From Nematopogon swammerdamellus (lineage: Eukaryota; Arthropoda; Insecta; Lepidoptera; Adelidae): a stretch of 64,000 nucleotides of DNA. Numbering within the stretch: position 1 is the stretch's first letter; each line of letters opens with the position of its first letter. Positions 43,401 to 52,700 of this stretch are shown here, piece by piece. A model generated the notes under the pieces. It ran no database searches, was not told where the DNA came from, and worked only from the letters and a program-made list of their open reading frames with translations. The DNA is taken from positions 13,237,395 through 13,301,394 of the forward strand of contig OX336345.1 of NCBI GenBank assembly GCA_946902875.1, read 5' to 3'. Position numbers and translations under genes: made by a program.

Positions 43401-45017
43401 TGTGGGTATCTGACACCTGTCACCTACAATATGAAAGTGCTAATGCAAACCCTATGGCTAAAACAGCTGGACTGGGATCTGCCAGGACTACGAGTTACGC
43501 CTATCACGTGTGCTGTAATGAGAGAAGAGTGGAACCTCATGACCCAATACAGCTCGCTATCTCAGCTTTCATCTGTCATAGGGTGGTGCCTTCGCTTTGC
43601 GCACAATTGTAGCAACCCTGCAAACAAAAGGAAAGGTGCCTTGACTCTACAAGAGCTGGATCACGCTCTGCAGAAGGCAATCAAAGTGGTACAGCGGTCA
43701 AACTTCACCGACGAAATTGCTGCACTCGAATCGAGCAAGCCAGTCAAGGGCTCCCTGCACCGACTGAATCCGTTCATTGATGCCAACGGTGTTCTTCGAG
43801 TCGGCGGGCGACTTACTCATTCCAGCATTCCATATGAAGCTAAGCACCCGGCTATTCTGCCAAAAGGACATCACCTCACTCGCATATTGATCGAGCATTA
43901 CCACCGTCTGTACTGCCACGTGGGACCGGCCGCCTTAACTTCACTATTGCACCGCCGATACTGGATTCTATCAGCGCGCAATGTAGTGCGTCACGTCATC
44001 TTCAAGTGCATGAAATGTTTCAAACTGAAGGCTAGACCCTCTGCTCCGTACATGGGCGACCTTCCCGCCTCCCGTACGAGACCCGCCAGAGCGTTTGAAA
44101 GGTGCGGGGCCGACTTCGCTGGCCCTTTCAGCATTAAATCATCAGTGCTACGAGGAAGCAAGGTGCACAAGGCCTACCTGTGCGTCTTCGTGTGCTTTGC
44201 CACCAAGGCCGCTCACTTAGAGGTGGTAAGCGACTTGACCACGGAAGCCTTTGTCGCTTGCCTCAGCCGCTTCGTGTCTCGGAGAGGCTTACCGACGGAT
44301 ATTTACACCGATTGCGGCACCAACTTCGTAGGGACTCGTCGTCATCTCGACGAAGTTTCCAAACATCTATCCGCCACCGACAACCAAAATGCATTAGCCG
44401 CCGGAGCTCGCAAACAGCAGGTTAATTGGCACTTCAACCCTCCATTAGCGCCTCATATGGGGGGCCTTTGGGAGACAGCCGTGAAATCGGCCAAATCACT
44501 GCTCAAAAGAGTAGTCGGCGAGCAGACGCTAACGTTCGAGGAGCTGATTACCACTTTCGCCAGAATAGAAGCTGTGCTAAATTCACGACCACTGTGCCCG
44601 CTGTCAAGCGATCCTGATAGCATAGATATACTCACTCCGGGGCATTTCCTAATAGGCCAGCCACTGCTAGCTTTGCCTGAGTACAACTATGAGCATACTC
44701 CTCTCAATCGGCTCAACCGCTGGAAACTCATCCAGCACATGTCGCAGTGTTTCTGGCGTCGTTACCAGGCGGAGTACCTCCACACCCTGCAGGAACGCCG
44801 TAAATGGAACAAGCATGTAACAAACTTGAAGGTTGGTGACCTCGTTATTATACAAGAACCTAATCTTCCTCCTCTGCAGTGGAAGACTGGACGCATCACA
44901 AAAATTTTCCCAGGTTCAGATGGCACTGTCCGCGTCGTAGAGCTGAAAACTGCCAGCCAGTCCACCCTCACCAGAGCGGTGACGCGTTTAGTCCCACTGC
45001 CGTCGAATGAAAATTAA
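40500..45017 (+). CDS. BEL/Pao gag-pol polyprotein lacking RNase H
   Basis: 1,505 codons, no stop. In order: gag (1-310); zinc knuckles (CSFC near 318, CFNCL near 353); aspartic protease LLDSAS near 451; reverse transcriptase with FVDD near 861; connection up to WNLMTQYSSLSQL near 1,020; integrase zinc-binding H-H-C-C (about 1,133-1,175); integrase core with D near 1,203, D of TDCGTNF near 1,272 and E of GLWE near 1,323; C-terminal domain to PLPSNEN. Between SSLSQL and VIGWCLRFAHN the usual RNase H region (about 300 residues in the family, including a DAS and a DS motif) is absent, with no frameshift. The copy needs RNase H from elsewhere to transpose. Confidence 0.93.
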   Translation: MTEIQKNVTKARLTAGEIRSLYEFATSVSVTRNAEDLRKLQVQSTHVARLRDQFETAQIAVLSASTDSQPKEDKLYYEIMAMLYSIEVLCNDLFLIDKTSQTQNNTVHHTQSNTVPLPKIQLSKFTGEMVEWTNYISIFNSLVHNNTQLNGVQRLHYLLSTLHKEPLALIRHLPITEENYNVAYKLLVDRYENKRLIGDKHLEAILELPSFSTNPSGYLRRFVATLKENLEALKALGFDVDSWSFILLHILSKKLSVDVRTRFELEHSMHAIPTFNHLLSFLEIQLKVLENVAGVKVSAAFKHNANTASCHTILQNTVCSFCNDKEHNIHRCPKFDELDLSQRKAFVQKQKLCFNCLRTHGPKCTSKYTCRVCQQRHHTKLHDNIQSTKYSLNTSTLTPGSVPQHEGAVPSLSTTVHPPVFSTVHRHSAKLLPTAVVTVVDRYGQDHRVRALLDSASHVNLLSEHVAQKLNLKRTRSGAIDPVGDSDAIHTNGSVLLTLKIGIEGERSTLTEEAWVMKRITKDLPLCPLPSEVKEACAHLELADPHFDVPGPIDLLIGSDWYFEITEEKKLRLGDHMPKAILTKFGWALMGSVPIDTNVCVNSTSVTTLACTLSLEATLQRFWEIEEAPHPPVEDSENVLCEKHFLETHSRDHEGRFTVRLPFKPGRKQLGGTHAVALKRFHNLERRLLREPALREMYVAFIEDYIEQGHMRLAEDISADRYFLPHHGVLKETSSTTKLRTVFDASTASTTGVSLNNILMPGPKLQQSIEDIILRFRLHQVVFTGDIKQMYRQVKMHNEDCKYQTILWRKSPEVPICQYELTTVTYGVSSSAYLAMRVVHELAVLNESKYPEASKALQESLFVDDIVCGSSTLRSARTLQQDIIAILSQGGFQLRKWSSNSPELLKSMPLDHLETPFRFQEAGDNVFKILGMEWSSQADAFLYHVTNIGAATTKRGILSNIARLYDPCGYLTPVTYNMKVLMQTLWLKQLDWDLPGLRVTPITCAVMREEWNLMTQYSSLSQLSSVIGWCLRFAHNCSNPANKRKGALTLQELDHALQKAIKVVQRSNFTDEIAALESSKPVKGSLHRLNPFIDANGVLRVGGRLTHSSIPYEAKHPAILPKGHHLTRILIEHYHRLYCHVGPAALTSLLHRRYWILSARNVVRHVIFKCMKCFKLKARPSAPYMGDLPASRTRPARAFERCGADFAGPFSIKSSVLRGSKVHKAYLCVFVCFATKAAHLEVVSDLTTEAFVACLSRFVSRRGLPTDIYTDCGTNFVGTRRHLDEVSKHLSATDNQNALAAGARKQQVNWHFNPPLAPHMGGLWETAVKSAKSLLKRVVGEQTLTFEELITTFARIEAVLNSRPLCPLSSDPDSIDILTPGHFLIGQPLLALPEYNYEHTPLNRLNRWKLIQHMSQCFWRRYQAEYLHTLQERRKWNKHVTNLKVGDLVIIQEPNLPPLQWKTGRITKIFPGSDGTVRVVELKTASQSTLTRAVTRLVPLPSNEN

Positions 45018-45196
45018 TTAACATTCACCTAGCTACGTTTTTCTTATTTAATCATATAGTTATTATTACCTTTTGTTAAGTTACTCATTAACGACACACA
45101 AACAATTACCACTTATACCTACATATACCATGTTAAGCATTGTTTATCTATTTCAATGTTACAATAAAGAGCTCAACCGCTCTTTGGGGGCCGGTA

Positions 45197-45723
45197 TGGT
45201 CAATGCAAACACAGATAATAAAATAATGTATCAGGTAGATATTTGAATTTCCGCGCCAACTGACAGACTGACCAGATTCTTTTATTTCTACCTACATTAA
45301 AATTAGTTTTTCTCCATACCGATTTTTTCCTCCTACTTCACTTCCTTCCTTACACAAGCAAGCACCAAAAAATTACGCTGCCGCGCGCCGTGCATCGCAT
45401 CGACGCCATTGTGGCCGTGAGCTTCCGGGTACGCATATACGCCGGTCGAGAGCACACCAGAAAGTCCGCGTGTGCAACGGTGCAGGAGTGTGTCACAGAA
45501 ACGCTAGGGAAGCCGTCGAAGTCAAACGGTAGGCTTCAAGACCGTCGCAACAACCGCACGTCCAGGCCTGGACACACAGCTGCGTGCGTCGCTGGAGCGA
45601 GTCTGCGCCATCCATCCATCACACGTAATTGGACACCAGGGTGAACGAGGAGGCGATGCTCAAAGTCGCCGGCGCATGAAGGAACCAGGTGCGTCCTCTA
45701 TCCTCCTCTCCTTGGCCTGACCA
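45197..45723 (+). repeat. BEL/Pao 3' long terminal repeat
   Basis: 527 bp, same as 39,492-40,018 except GAGCTTCC. It is followed by the target duplication ATGCA. The direct-repeat offset is 5,705 bp throughout, so no indels separate the two copies. Confidence 0.97.
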
Positions 45724-46083
45724 ATGCAATCATTGTTAACAAATTATCAAAATCAGTAGGTGACATTCGGGTAAAGTTTTTATATTGGCCACTTATTTGC
45801 TGACATTTTAGTTCCAAAAGTAATGAAGATCTTTTATACAAGTCTGTTTTCCACCATTAACGCTTTGATGGCTTTTTCCAGTCTTCAGTTACTAAATACA
45901 TATAAATAAAAGCAGCACCAGCCGCAACGGCGACCTTTCTATTCGACATGTTCGTGGGAATTGAGTGAGATCAACTCGAACACATACAGCATTCGCATGG
46001 AGTTTGTGTGTCGTCCACACTATTCGCGTCACATATACACGATACATTACATGTTACATTACACTCGTCTGGACCCGCCTTAA

Positions 46084-46135
46084 CGTCCAGTACGGTTGTA
46101 CCAACGCAGTCGGTCACAAATTGAGCCTACGACCT
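46084..46135 (-). repeat. tRNA-type SINE, upstream half (after the nested insertion)
   Basis: CGTCCAGTACGGTTGTACCA, ACGCAGTCGGTCACAAATTG, AGCCTACGACC continues the SINE broken at 39,215. The rejoined order agrees with the intact relative at 49,101-49,505. 46,136-46,587 shows nothing recognisable. Confidence 0.65.
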
Positions 46136-46587
46136 GGTTTCACGTGATAACCTACTTTTGGTCATGGAGACTAACACTGAACAGCGGGTCTATTCCTAGG
46201 GCAGTGAGTCAGGGCGAAAGGTGAACTCGCTCGAAACAGAAGCAATGAGAACGAGATAGAAAAAAACTTCATACGAAATCAACCACAAGTGAATCCCGAG
46301 CACTGAACGGAAAACATGTTTTATTACATAATATTTTAGTATTAATATTTGTTAATGAACTGGCAAGTGACAAGTCTATGATTTGATTTTCATTAGTTTT
46401 GCCGTTTGTCTTCATTCATTGATCTCCCAGCATTTCTGGACATATTGAAAAAATATAATAATTGTTGAAAAAATGCACAATGGTACTCGGCGGCTTCCCT
46501 CTTGAATATGTCCACGAAAGTAATCTAAAGTCAACTTCTGTATGTCTTATAAATAAAAGAGCCTATATGTATCACAACAATACAATT

Positions 46588-46593
46588 TTTATT
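46588..46593 (-). terminator. RpL18A: RpL18A polyadenylation signal candidate
   Basis: AATAAA on the - strand lies 8 nt after the RpL18A stop codon. Very short 3' UTRs are usual for ribosomal protein genes. Confidence 0.6.
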
Positions 46594-46601
46594 TTAGCTT
46601 A

Positions 46602-46760
46602 TTACAAGAAGTAAGTGCTGGGTCTCTTGTAGGTGAAGGTGGCCAGCCGCTTGTGTTGCTGGACCCGCTTGGGCAGCGGGAAGCGGATGGAGGAGTTGTG
46701 GAACTGCTTCACCTGCGGCCGGCGGCACGCGCTCGCCTTTATCACCTCCACCTTGATTAT
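46602..46760 (-). CDS. RpL18A: RpL18A exon 4 (C-terminus)
   Basis: The acceptor is TTTGTCAACAG. It encodes [20 protein letters not shown], then [20 protein letters not shown] and ends KRPSTYFL plus TAA. The [10 protein letters not shown] and FPLP steps are invariant in the family. Confidence 0.95.
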   Translation of the reverse strand: MIKVEVIKASACRRPQVKQFHNSSIRFPLPKRVQQHKRLATFTYKRPSTYFL

Positions 46761-49700
46761 CTGTTGACAAACCATTTGTCATTTTAATCTCCATGATATA
46801 TTAGCTGGTGCAATGCACACACCAGTAGTAATTTAATCACAACATTATCCAGCCAGTGTCGTGGCCGCCTTTCTTAGTTCCGACAGCGACTCCAATGGAC
46901 GAGGTTTTCCACATTAAGTTGCTGTCGGCGGGGTACGTCACGGCTGCAGAAGTTTCCCTTATAATAATTTTTTTAATTACTTGATAGTACTTTATTACTT
47001 GGAAAATGCAAACGGGCGATCGGGAGTAGGAACATGGTGGGACACTGGAACTAGCGTCTACAGAGCTATATTTGCCAGTGTAGACTATGGTGCGGCAGAC
47101 ATGGTCGTGTGGTCCATATAGTTTAATGTGGAAGTGATATGAAATATTTATTTGAATAATTTATGAAAATCTAGAATTGTCATGATTAACCACTCAGGTG
47201 TCGGCGCCGGCGCGCGCTCTAATCTCCGTAAGATGTCGCAAATATTCGCGACCGCGCTTCGGTATGCAAGGAGAGAAAAAATCATTTAAAATACATACAT
47301 ACATATCACACACGCTGAATCCCGACAATCGGGGTAAGCAGAGTAATCGGTGTTGTGCTGCACGAACTCCGGTAAATTACAGCACAACACCGAACACCAC
47401 GTTTCGCAAGTATTCGAACAAGATTCAATAGATCAAGCAGCAAGTAAGGCACGAAGACCCACCTGATGCATGACTCGGTGGCAGTGGCGGCTGGTGACTT
47501 CAGTGACCGGTAGTGCGCTAAGTACCTACCAACTTAAATACCAAATTTCTCAACAAATTCCCGTCATGTTATTTTAACCTTTAATCCCAAAAACGGCCTT
47601 TTGGTGCCACGCGAAAAAACGACCGGGTCCTCCGACGGCACTTAAGTGCCAAGCCTAATATTGACAACCGGAGTTGGTTTTTTATTTTTAATTCTTTATG
47701 CTTTGACCTTAGAGCTATTTCTTTTCCTCTAATCATTAGTTGAATAGTGACAGAAGGTGACAAAAAATGCTCGCATAGAATGCGAGCTGTGGACTGACCG
47801 TAAAAAAATTGTTTACAAACATGTAAACAATTGCGCTTCAAAAATCACGGCGGCGCGACTCTTCGACAATAAATTCGTGTTTCTGTAAGCATAATTCTAA
47901 TTTTTCATCGAGTGTGTGGTATTGGTGTAATCGCAGTGAAATTTACTATTTACTAGACGTGTTTGTGTGCAATGGTAAGTTGTTTTGAATTAAATATACC
48001 TGTCCAAAGTTGAGCAAGTGATTTTGTGTTCCAATTGTATCGTGTCGGTGTGGCTAAAAGCGTGATTATTATCAACGTTTCGATAATATATCAGATTTCA
48101 TTGTATGTATGGACTAGACAAAACTATATCACATATGAATTGATATGTCACATGATGATCACACGAGTGTTCATGCCCAAATATATAAAAAACTCTCAAA
48201 AGCTGAACGGCCGGCAACATTTGATGGGGTGTAAAACCGTTATGACGTAGTGTCTGTGTAATCGTCTCGTTTTTTGCTCGTGACGTAGCTGCCTGCCGAC
48301 CGCGCCAATCTTATACAGGCGGATACCTACAAACTGACATGTAATTACTATTTTGATGAAATTTTAAATTTATTTTTGTGATATTTTCAAAAAACTGTTT
48401 TTGTATATGGCAAGTGATACATCGCTGGAACCGGATCGACTTGTAGATTCTAAAAATATTTGAAAAAAAAAATGGCACGCGCGCGCCATCTGGTAGTTCC
48501 GGACGGAATGTCCTATGTTGAACATCAGATTTCGCCGATTTCTGTAAAGAAAACGTATATTATACTTTACTATTTCTAAAAGTATGTTTCTTTACGAGTA
48601 TTCTGATATAGATATTGTAAAGGTATGTTTTGAATTTATATTAGATGAATTTTTCAATTTTTTTTTTTGGGATTTTTTTTTTTAACTAAATTATCTGGTA
48701 CTTCTAAACAAGGTAAGCCTCACTGTTTCACATGGATTTTAGGAAATTTTCTAGGCTTTCTAGGCCACAAGAGTTTATAGATCTGACTTCATTAGTTTCC
48801 GAAATATCTGCGTTTATGTCGAGGTCGGCGCGCAAGGTCGCGCGCGCCGTACCACGGGCCACGCCCATGCGGGAGCTAGACCCGCTGTGGGCATATTATA
48901 ACGCGGGAGCTGACAGGTTAAAAAGTAAAAAAAAAATGATCTCATATTTTTTTTTTTATTGTAAGTTCTAGATCGCGGGACACTTCGGGGTTACCCATTA
49001 GTCGCACGGCTCGACGCTGGATCGAGTCCAGAGGCGCAAGCTGGTATTTGGCGGAGCCATCCCACAGGTTCGAGCAGTACTCCAAGCAAGACCTTTACGC
49101 GGCAGGTGGCCGAGTGGTTTGAGCATCGGCTTCTCATGCGAGAGGTCCGAGGTTCGAATCCGGTCGGCGTGTACCAATGAGTTTTTTCTGACGAAAAAAT
49201 TTACGTGCATACCTACACCTGCTGCTTCACCGTTCGGAACCGGTGTAAAACTGTAGGTCCCTTCCCTTGCCCCTTACTAGGTGGTAGGCTCAAATTGTAG
49301 CCGACTTGGTTGGTACCACCGTACTGGATGTAAGATGGCCGCATAGCAACCTCGGTTGTGTTCTCCTCTAGTCCAGTATAGCCAACAATCCAGGGAAGTC
49401 TCCGGTATGGCACCTACCTTCTCGGAGATGATATTGGCTAGTCAGAACATGTGCTTTCGCCCCTCTGACTCAGCCACCCATATCGGATTACATAAATAAA
49501 AAAATAAAAAAAACCTGATCTGCGATTTATACAGGAGCAGCTTTTGGTCCGCCCTGAAGTACCGTCGCACCTTATTGAGTACGCCCAGCTTTTTAGAAGC
49601 AAGCTTGGCCTTCCCCTCGATGTGGGGACGAAAGTTCAAGTCGTGCGACAGTTCGACTCCGAGGACCCCGAGGTGATCGCTTAATTTGAGTGACGTGCCT

Positions 49701-52700
49701 TGGAATGAAGGAGCCGGTGTGAACGTCGCTCTCTTCGCACTGAACGTGCAAACTTGTGTCTTGGAAGCGTTGAACCCGACCAAATTACTACGGCCCCATT
49801 CGGAAATAGAGCCGAGTGTATGTTCGAGCTCAGACACAAGTCTTCGTCTCTTCTCATCCACAACATCCCGACTGGATGAAGGGTGACTGGTGTAGGATCC
49901 GTGTGCCGTACTGTCATCTGCATAAAAATGTATGTTGCCCAGAGACAGCATATCATTGATGTGCAGAAGAAACTGCGTGCGTGACAACACAGATCCTTGT
50001 GGTACGCCGGCGTTCACTGACATGGCGTCCGACGAGCAACCGTCCACTAGGACCTGAATGCTACGCCCATGTAGGAAGTCGGCGACCCAGTCACAGAGGC
50101 CAGAAGGTAGTCCGTAAGCCGGCAATTTGCCCAAGAGCGACTTGTGCCAAACCCGGTCAAATGCCTTGGCAATATCCAGGCCAATTGGCAAGGATTCACC
50201 ATGACCTTCAAGCGATTCCCCCCAAAGGTGAGTGACGTACGCTAGGAGATCACCAACAGATCGTCAACTTCAACGTAGCTAAGACGCAAGCTTGTGCCTT
50301 CTCTACTAAGGCTGATCCGTTTCCCCTCCAAGCCACTTTCCAGGGCAGCCAAGTCCCCAATGATGGTAGTCTGGGCGTCCTGGGTATGGAGGTGTCCAGG
50401 GACGTTGGATTTCGATCGTTCATAGAGTCTAAGGCGAAACTAGCATCTTGGATTCTATTCAACGACGAGCCATTCGCCTCATTGGCGATTCTGTACTCAC
50501 AAAGGACCTTCAACCTCTAAAGCACAGACGGATCGTTGGATCATTTAGCCTGTTTTATCGGTACTACTATGGCCGCTGCTTTGACGAAATTGCTTCCCTT
50601 ATCCCTCCTCCTCCTGTTCGCCTTCGCCAAACCCGCCATACTCTCGCGGAACATCCCTTTGTAGTGGACAGAAGAGTACTTCAAACTGCACGATTCTCTA
50701 AATCGTTCTTGAGCCGCAAGATGTGGAACATGCTTCCGGGGAATATCTTTCCCCACTCCTACAATCCACGGATCTTCAAATCGCGGGTAAATAGCCTTTC
50801 CCCAGCGACATTACTCCACCTCCAAGCCGGACGTACACCTCCTTGGGGGTGATATTGGCTGCGCCTGAGGATTCGACCTCGGGCACAGCCTAGCCTAGTT
50901 CGGAAACAATAAAAAATTCAAAAACCGCTCAAATGATTTCGATGAAACTCAAATATGTTGTTACACTCGACGAGACGCTTCCGACAAGGTATGACACATC
51001 TCGCTAGGACTGCGCAGTCCAAAGTTGTCAAACTAACCAATCCTAACCCAACCTTTTGAGTAGGGGAGGGGGCTGGGGGGTCAAACTCTGGAAAACGTTT
51101 TGGGACCATTATTATAGACTCCTACACCAAGTTTCGACTCGATCCGACCTAAAATGCAATCGCTATAGAGCGACAAACATTTTGGAGCCCACATTTCAAA
51201 CGCCAATAATTCAAAACCGCTCAAATGATTTCGTTGAAACTCAAATATGTTGTTACACTCGACGATACGCTTCCGGCGATGTATCACACACCTCGCTAGG
51301 ACTGCGCAATCCAAAGTTGTCAAACTAACCAATCCTAACCTAACCTAACCCAACCTTTTTCGTAGGGGAGGGGGCTGGAGGAGTCAAACTCTAAAAAACG
51401 TTCGGGACCATTATTATAGACTCCTACACCAAGTTTAGAATCGATCGGACCTAAAATGCTATCGCTATAGAGATACAAACATTTTGACGCCCACATTTCT
51501 AACGCCAATAATTCAAAAACCGCTCAAATGATTTCGATGAAACTCAAATATGTTGTTACACTCGACGATACGCTTCCGGCGATGTATCACACATCTCGCT
51601 AGGACTGCGCAATCCAAAGTTGTCAAACTAACCAATCCTAACCTAACCTAACCCAACCTTTTTCGTAGGGGAGGGGGCTGGAGAAGTCAAACTCTAAAAC
51701 ACGTTGAAGACCATTATTATAGACTCCTACACCAAGTTTAGACTCGATCGGACCTAAAATGCTATCGCTATAGAGATACAAACATTTTGACGCCCACATT
51801 TCAAACGCCAATAATTCAAAAACCGCTCAAATGATTTCGATGAAACTCAAATATGTTGTTACACTCGATGAGACGCTTCCGACGAGGCATCAGACATCTC
51901 CCTAGGACTGCTCAATCCAAAGTTACATTTCGGATCGAAGATCTGAAAATAGTGTAGTGAATTAAACATCAAGTTGCTCACACAATTTAGTCGATTTTCA
52001 AATTACGAAAACTTACTTTTGAAATAGACTAGGTAGAGAGGTATAACTATATATTCGGATAGATATCGGGGAGAACAAAAATTCCCCTCCCCCCCCACTC
52101 CCAAATTCCCCCTCCACCAAAATTTCATCAATTTTACTTCCATTTAAACTGTCAAATGTCAAAATCTGACAATGTCAACTTGTGACAGAGATCGAACTGT
52201 CAAACTTTGTAGTACATGACAACTGTCAAATCTGTCAATCTGTCAAAGTTGTCAACCAAAAATCTGTCGAGGACTGTCAAATGTCAAAATCTGACAGTGT
52301 CAACTTGTGCCCTATACCCAAATCTCAAACTTTGTTTTTCATGACAACTGTCAAATCGTTCAAACTGTCAAGCTGGAACCCAAAATGTACATTTGACAAC
52401 CCCGTTTACGCTTATAACTCGGACCCCTTACTAGTTAGACCCAATAAACTATCTCCCCAAAACCCCAAGATGTCATCAATTCACTCCGATTTACACTGTC
52501 AAATGTCAAAATCTGACAATATCAACTTTTGACAGAGATCAAACTGTCCAACTTTGTCATACATGACAACTGTCAAATCTGTCAAACTGTCAGACTATCA
52601 AACAAAACAACCACCCCTCCCCCCCGCTGCGTTACGTTACAGTTACAATCCAAAGTTGTCAAACTAACCAATCCTAACCTAACCTAACCCAACCTTTTTC

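Larger units (their letters stand above)
39492..45723 (+). mobile_element. BEL/Pao LTR retrotransposon, recent insertion
   Basis: Two 527-bp LTRs with TG...CA ends flank a leader (40,019-40,499), one long open frame (40,500-45,017) and a 3' region with AATAAA near 45,163 and a G-rich tract (TTTGGGGGCCGGTA) just before the 3' LTR. The 5-bp duplication ATGCA lies at 39,487-39,491 and 45,724-45,728. A primer-binding site starting TGG is not evident directly after the 5' LTR. The next bases, TTTTTTGTTCCTTCGAACCG, contain a T-loop-like GTTCCTTCGAACC. LTR near-identity indicates a young copy. Confidence 0.95.
39220..46079. mobile_element. TTAA-type MITE split by a BEL/Pao element
   Basis: The ends GGCGGGTCCAGACGAGTGTA, ATGTAACATGTAATG are mirrored for about 55 bp at 46,025-46,079. 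TTAA follows the right end (46,080-46,083). The left flank reads TAAA (39,216-39,219), one base off. TTAA targets suggest a piggyBac relative. Excluding the LTR element and its 5-bp duplication, the MITE is about 620 bp. It is inserted in a SINE. Confidence 0.78.

Noticed and set aside
49101..49171. Functional tRNA gene
   Set aside because: A and B boxes are good but the anticodon arm and variable arm of a Ser/Leu tRNA are missing, and SINE body and A-rich tail follow directly.
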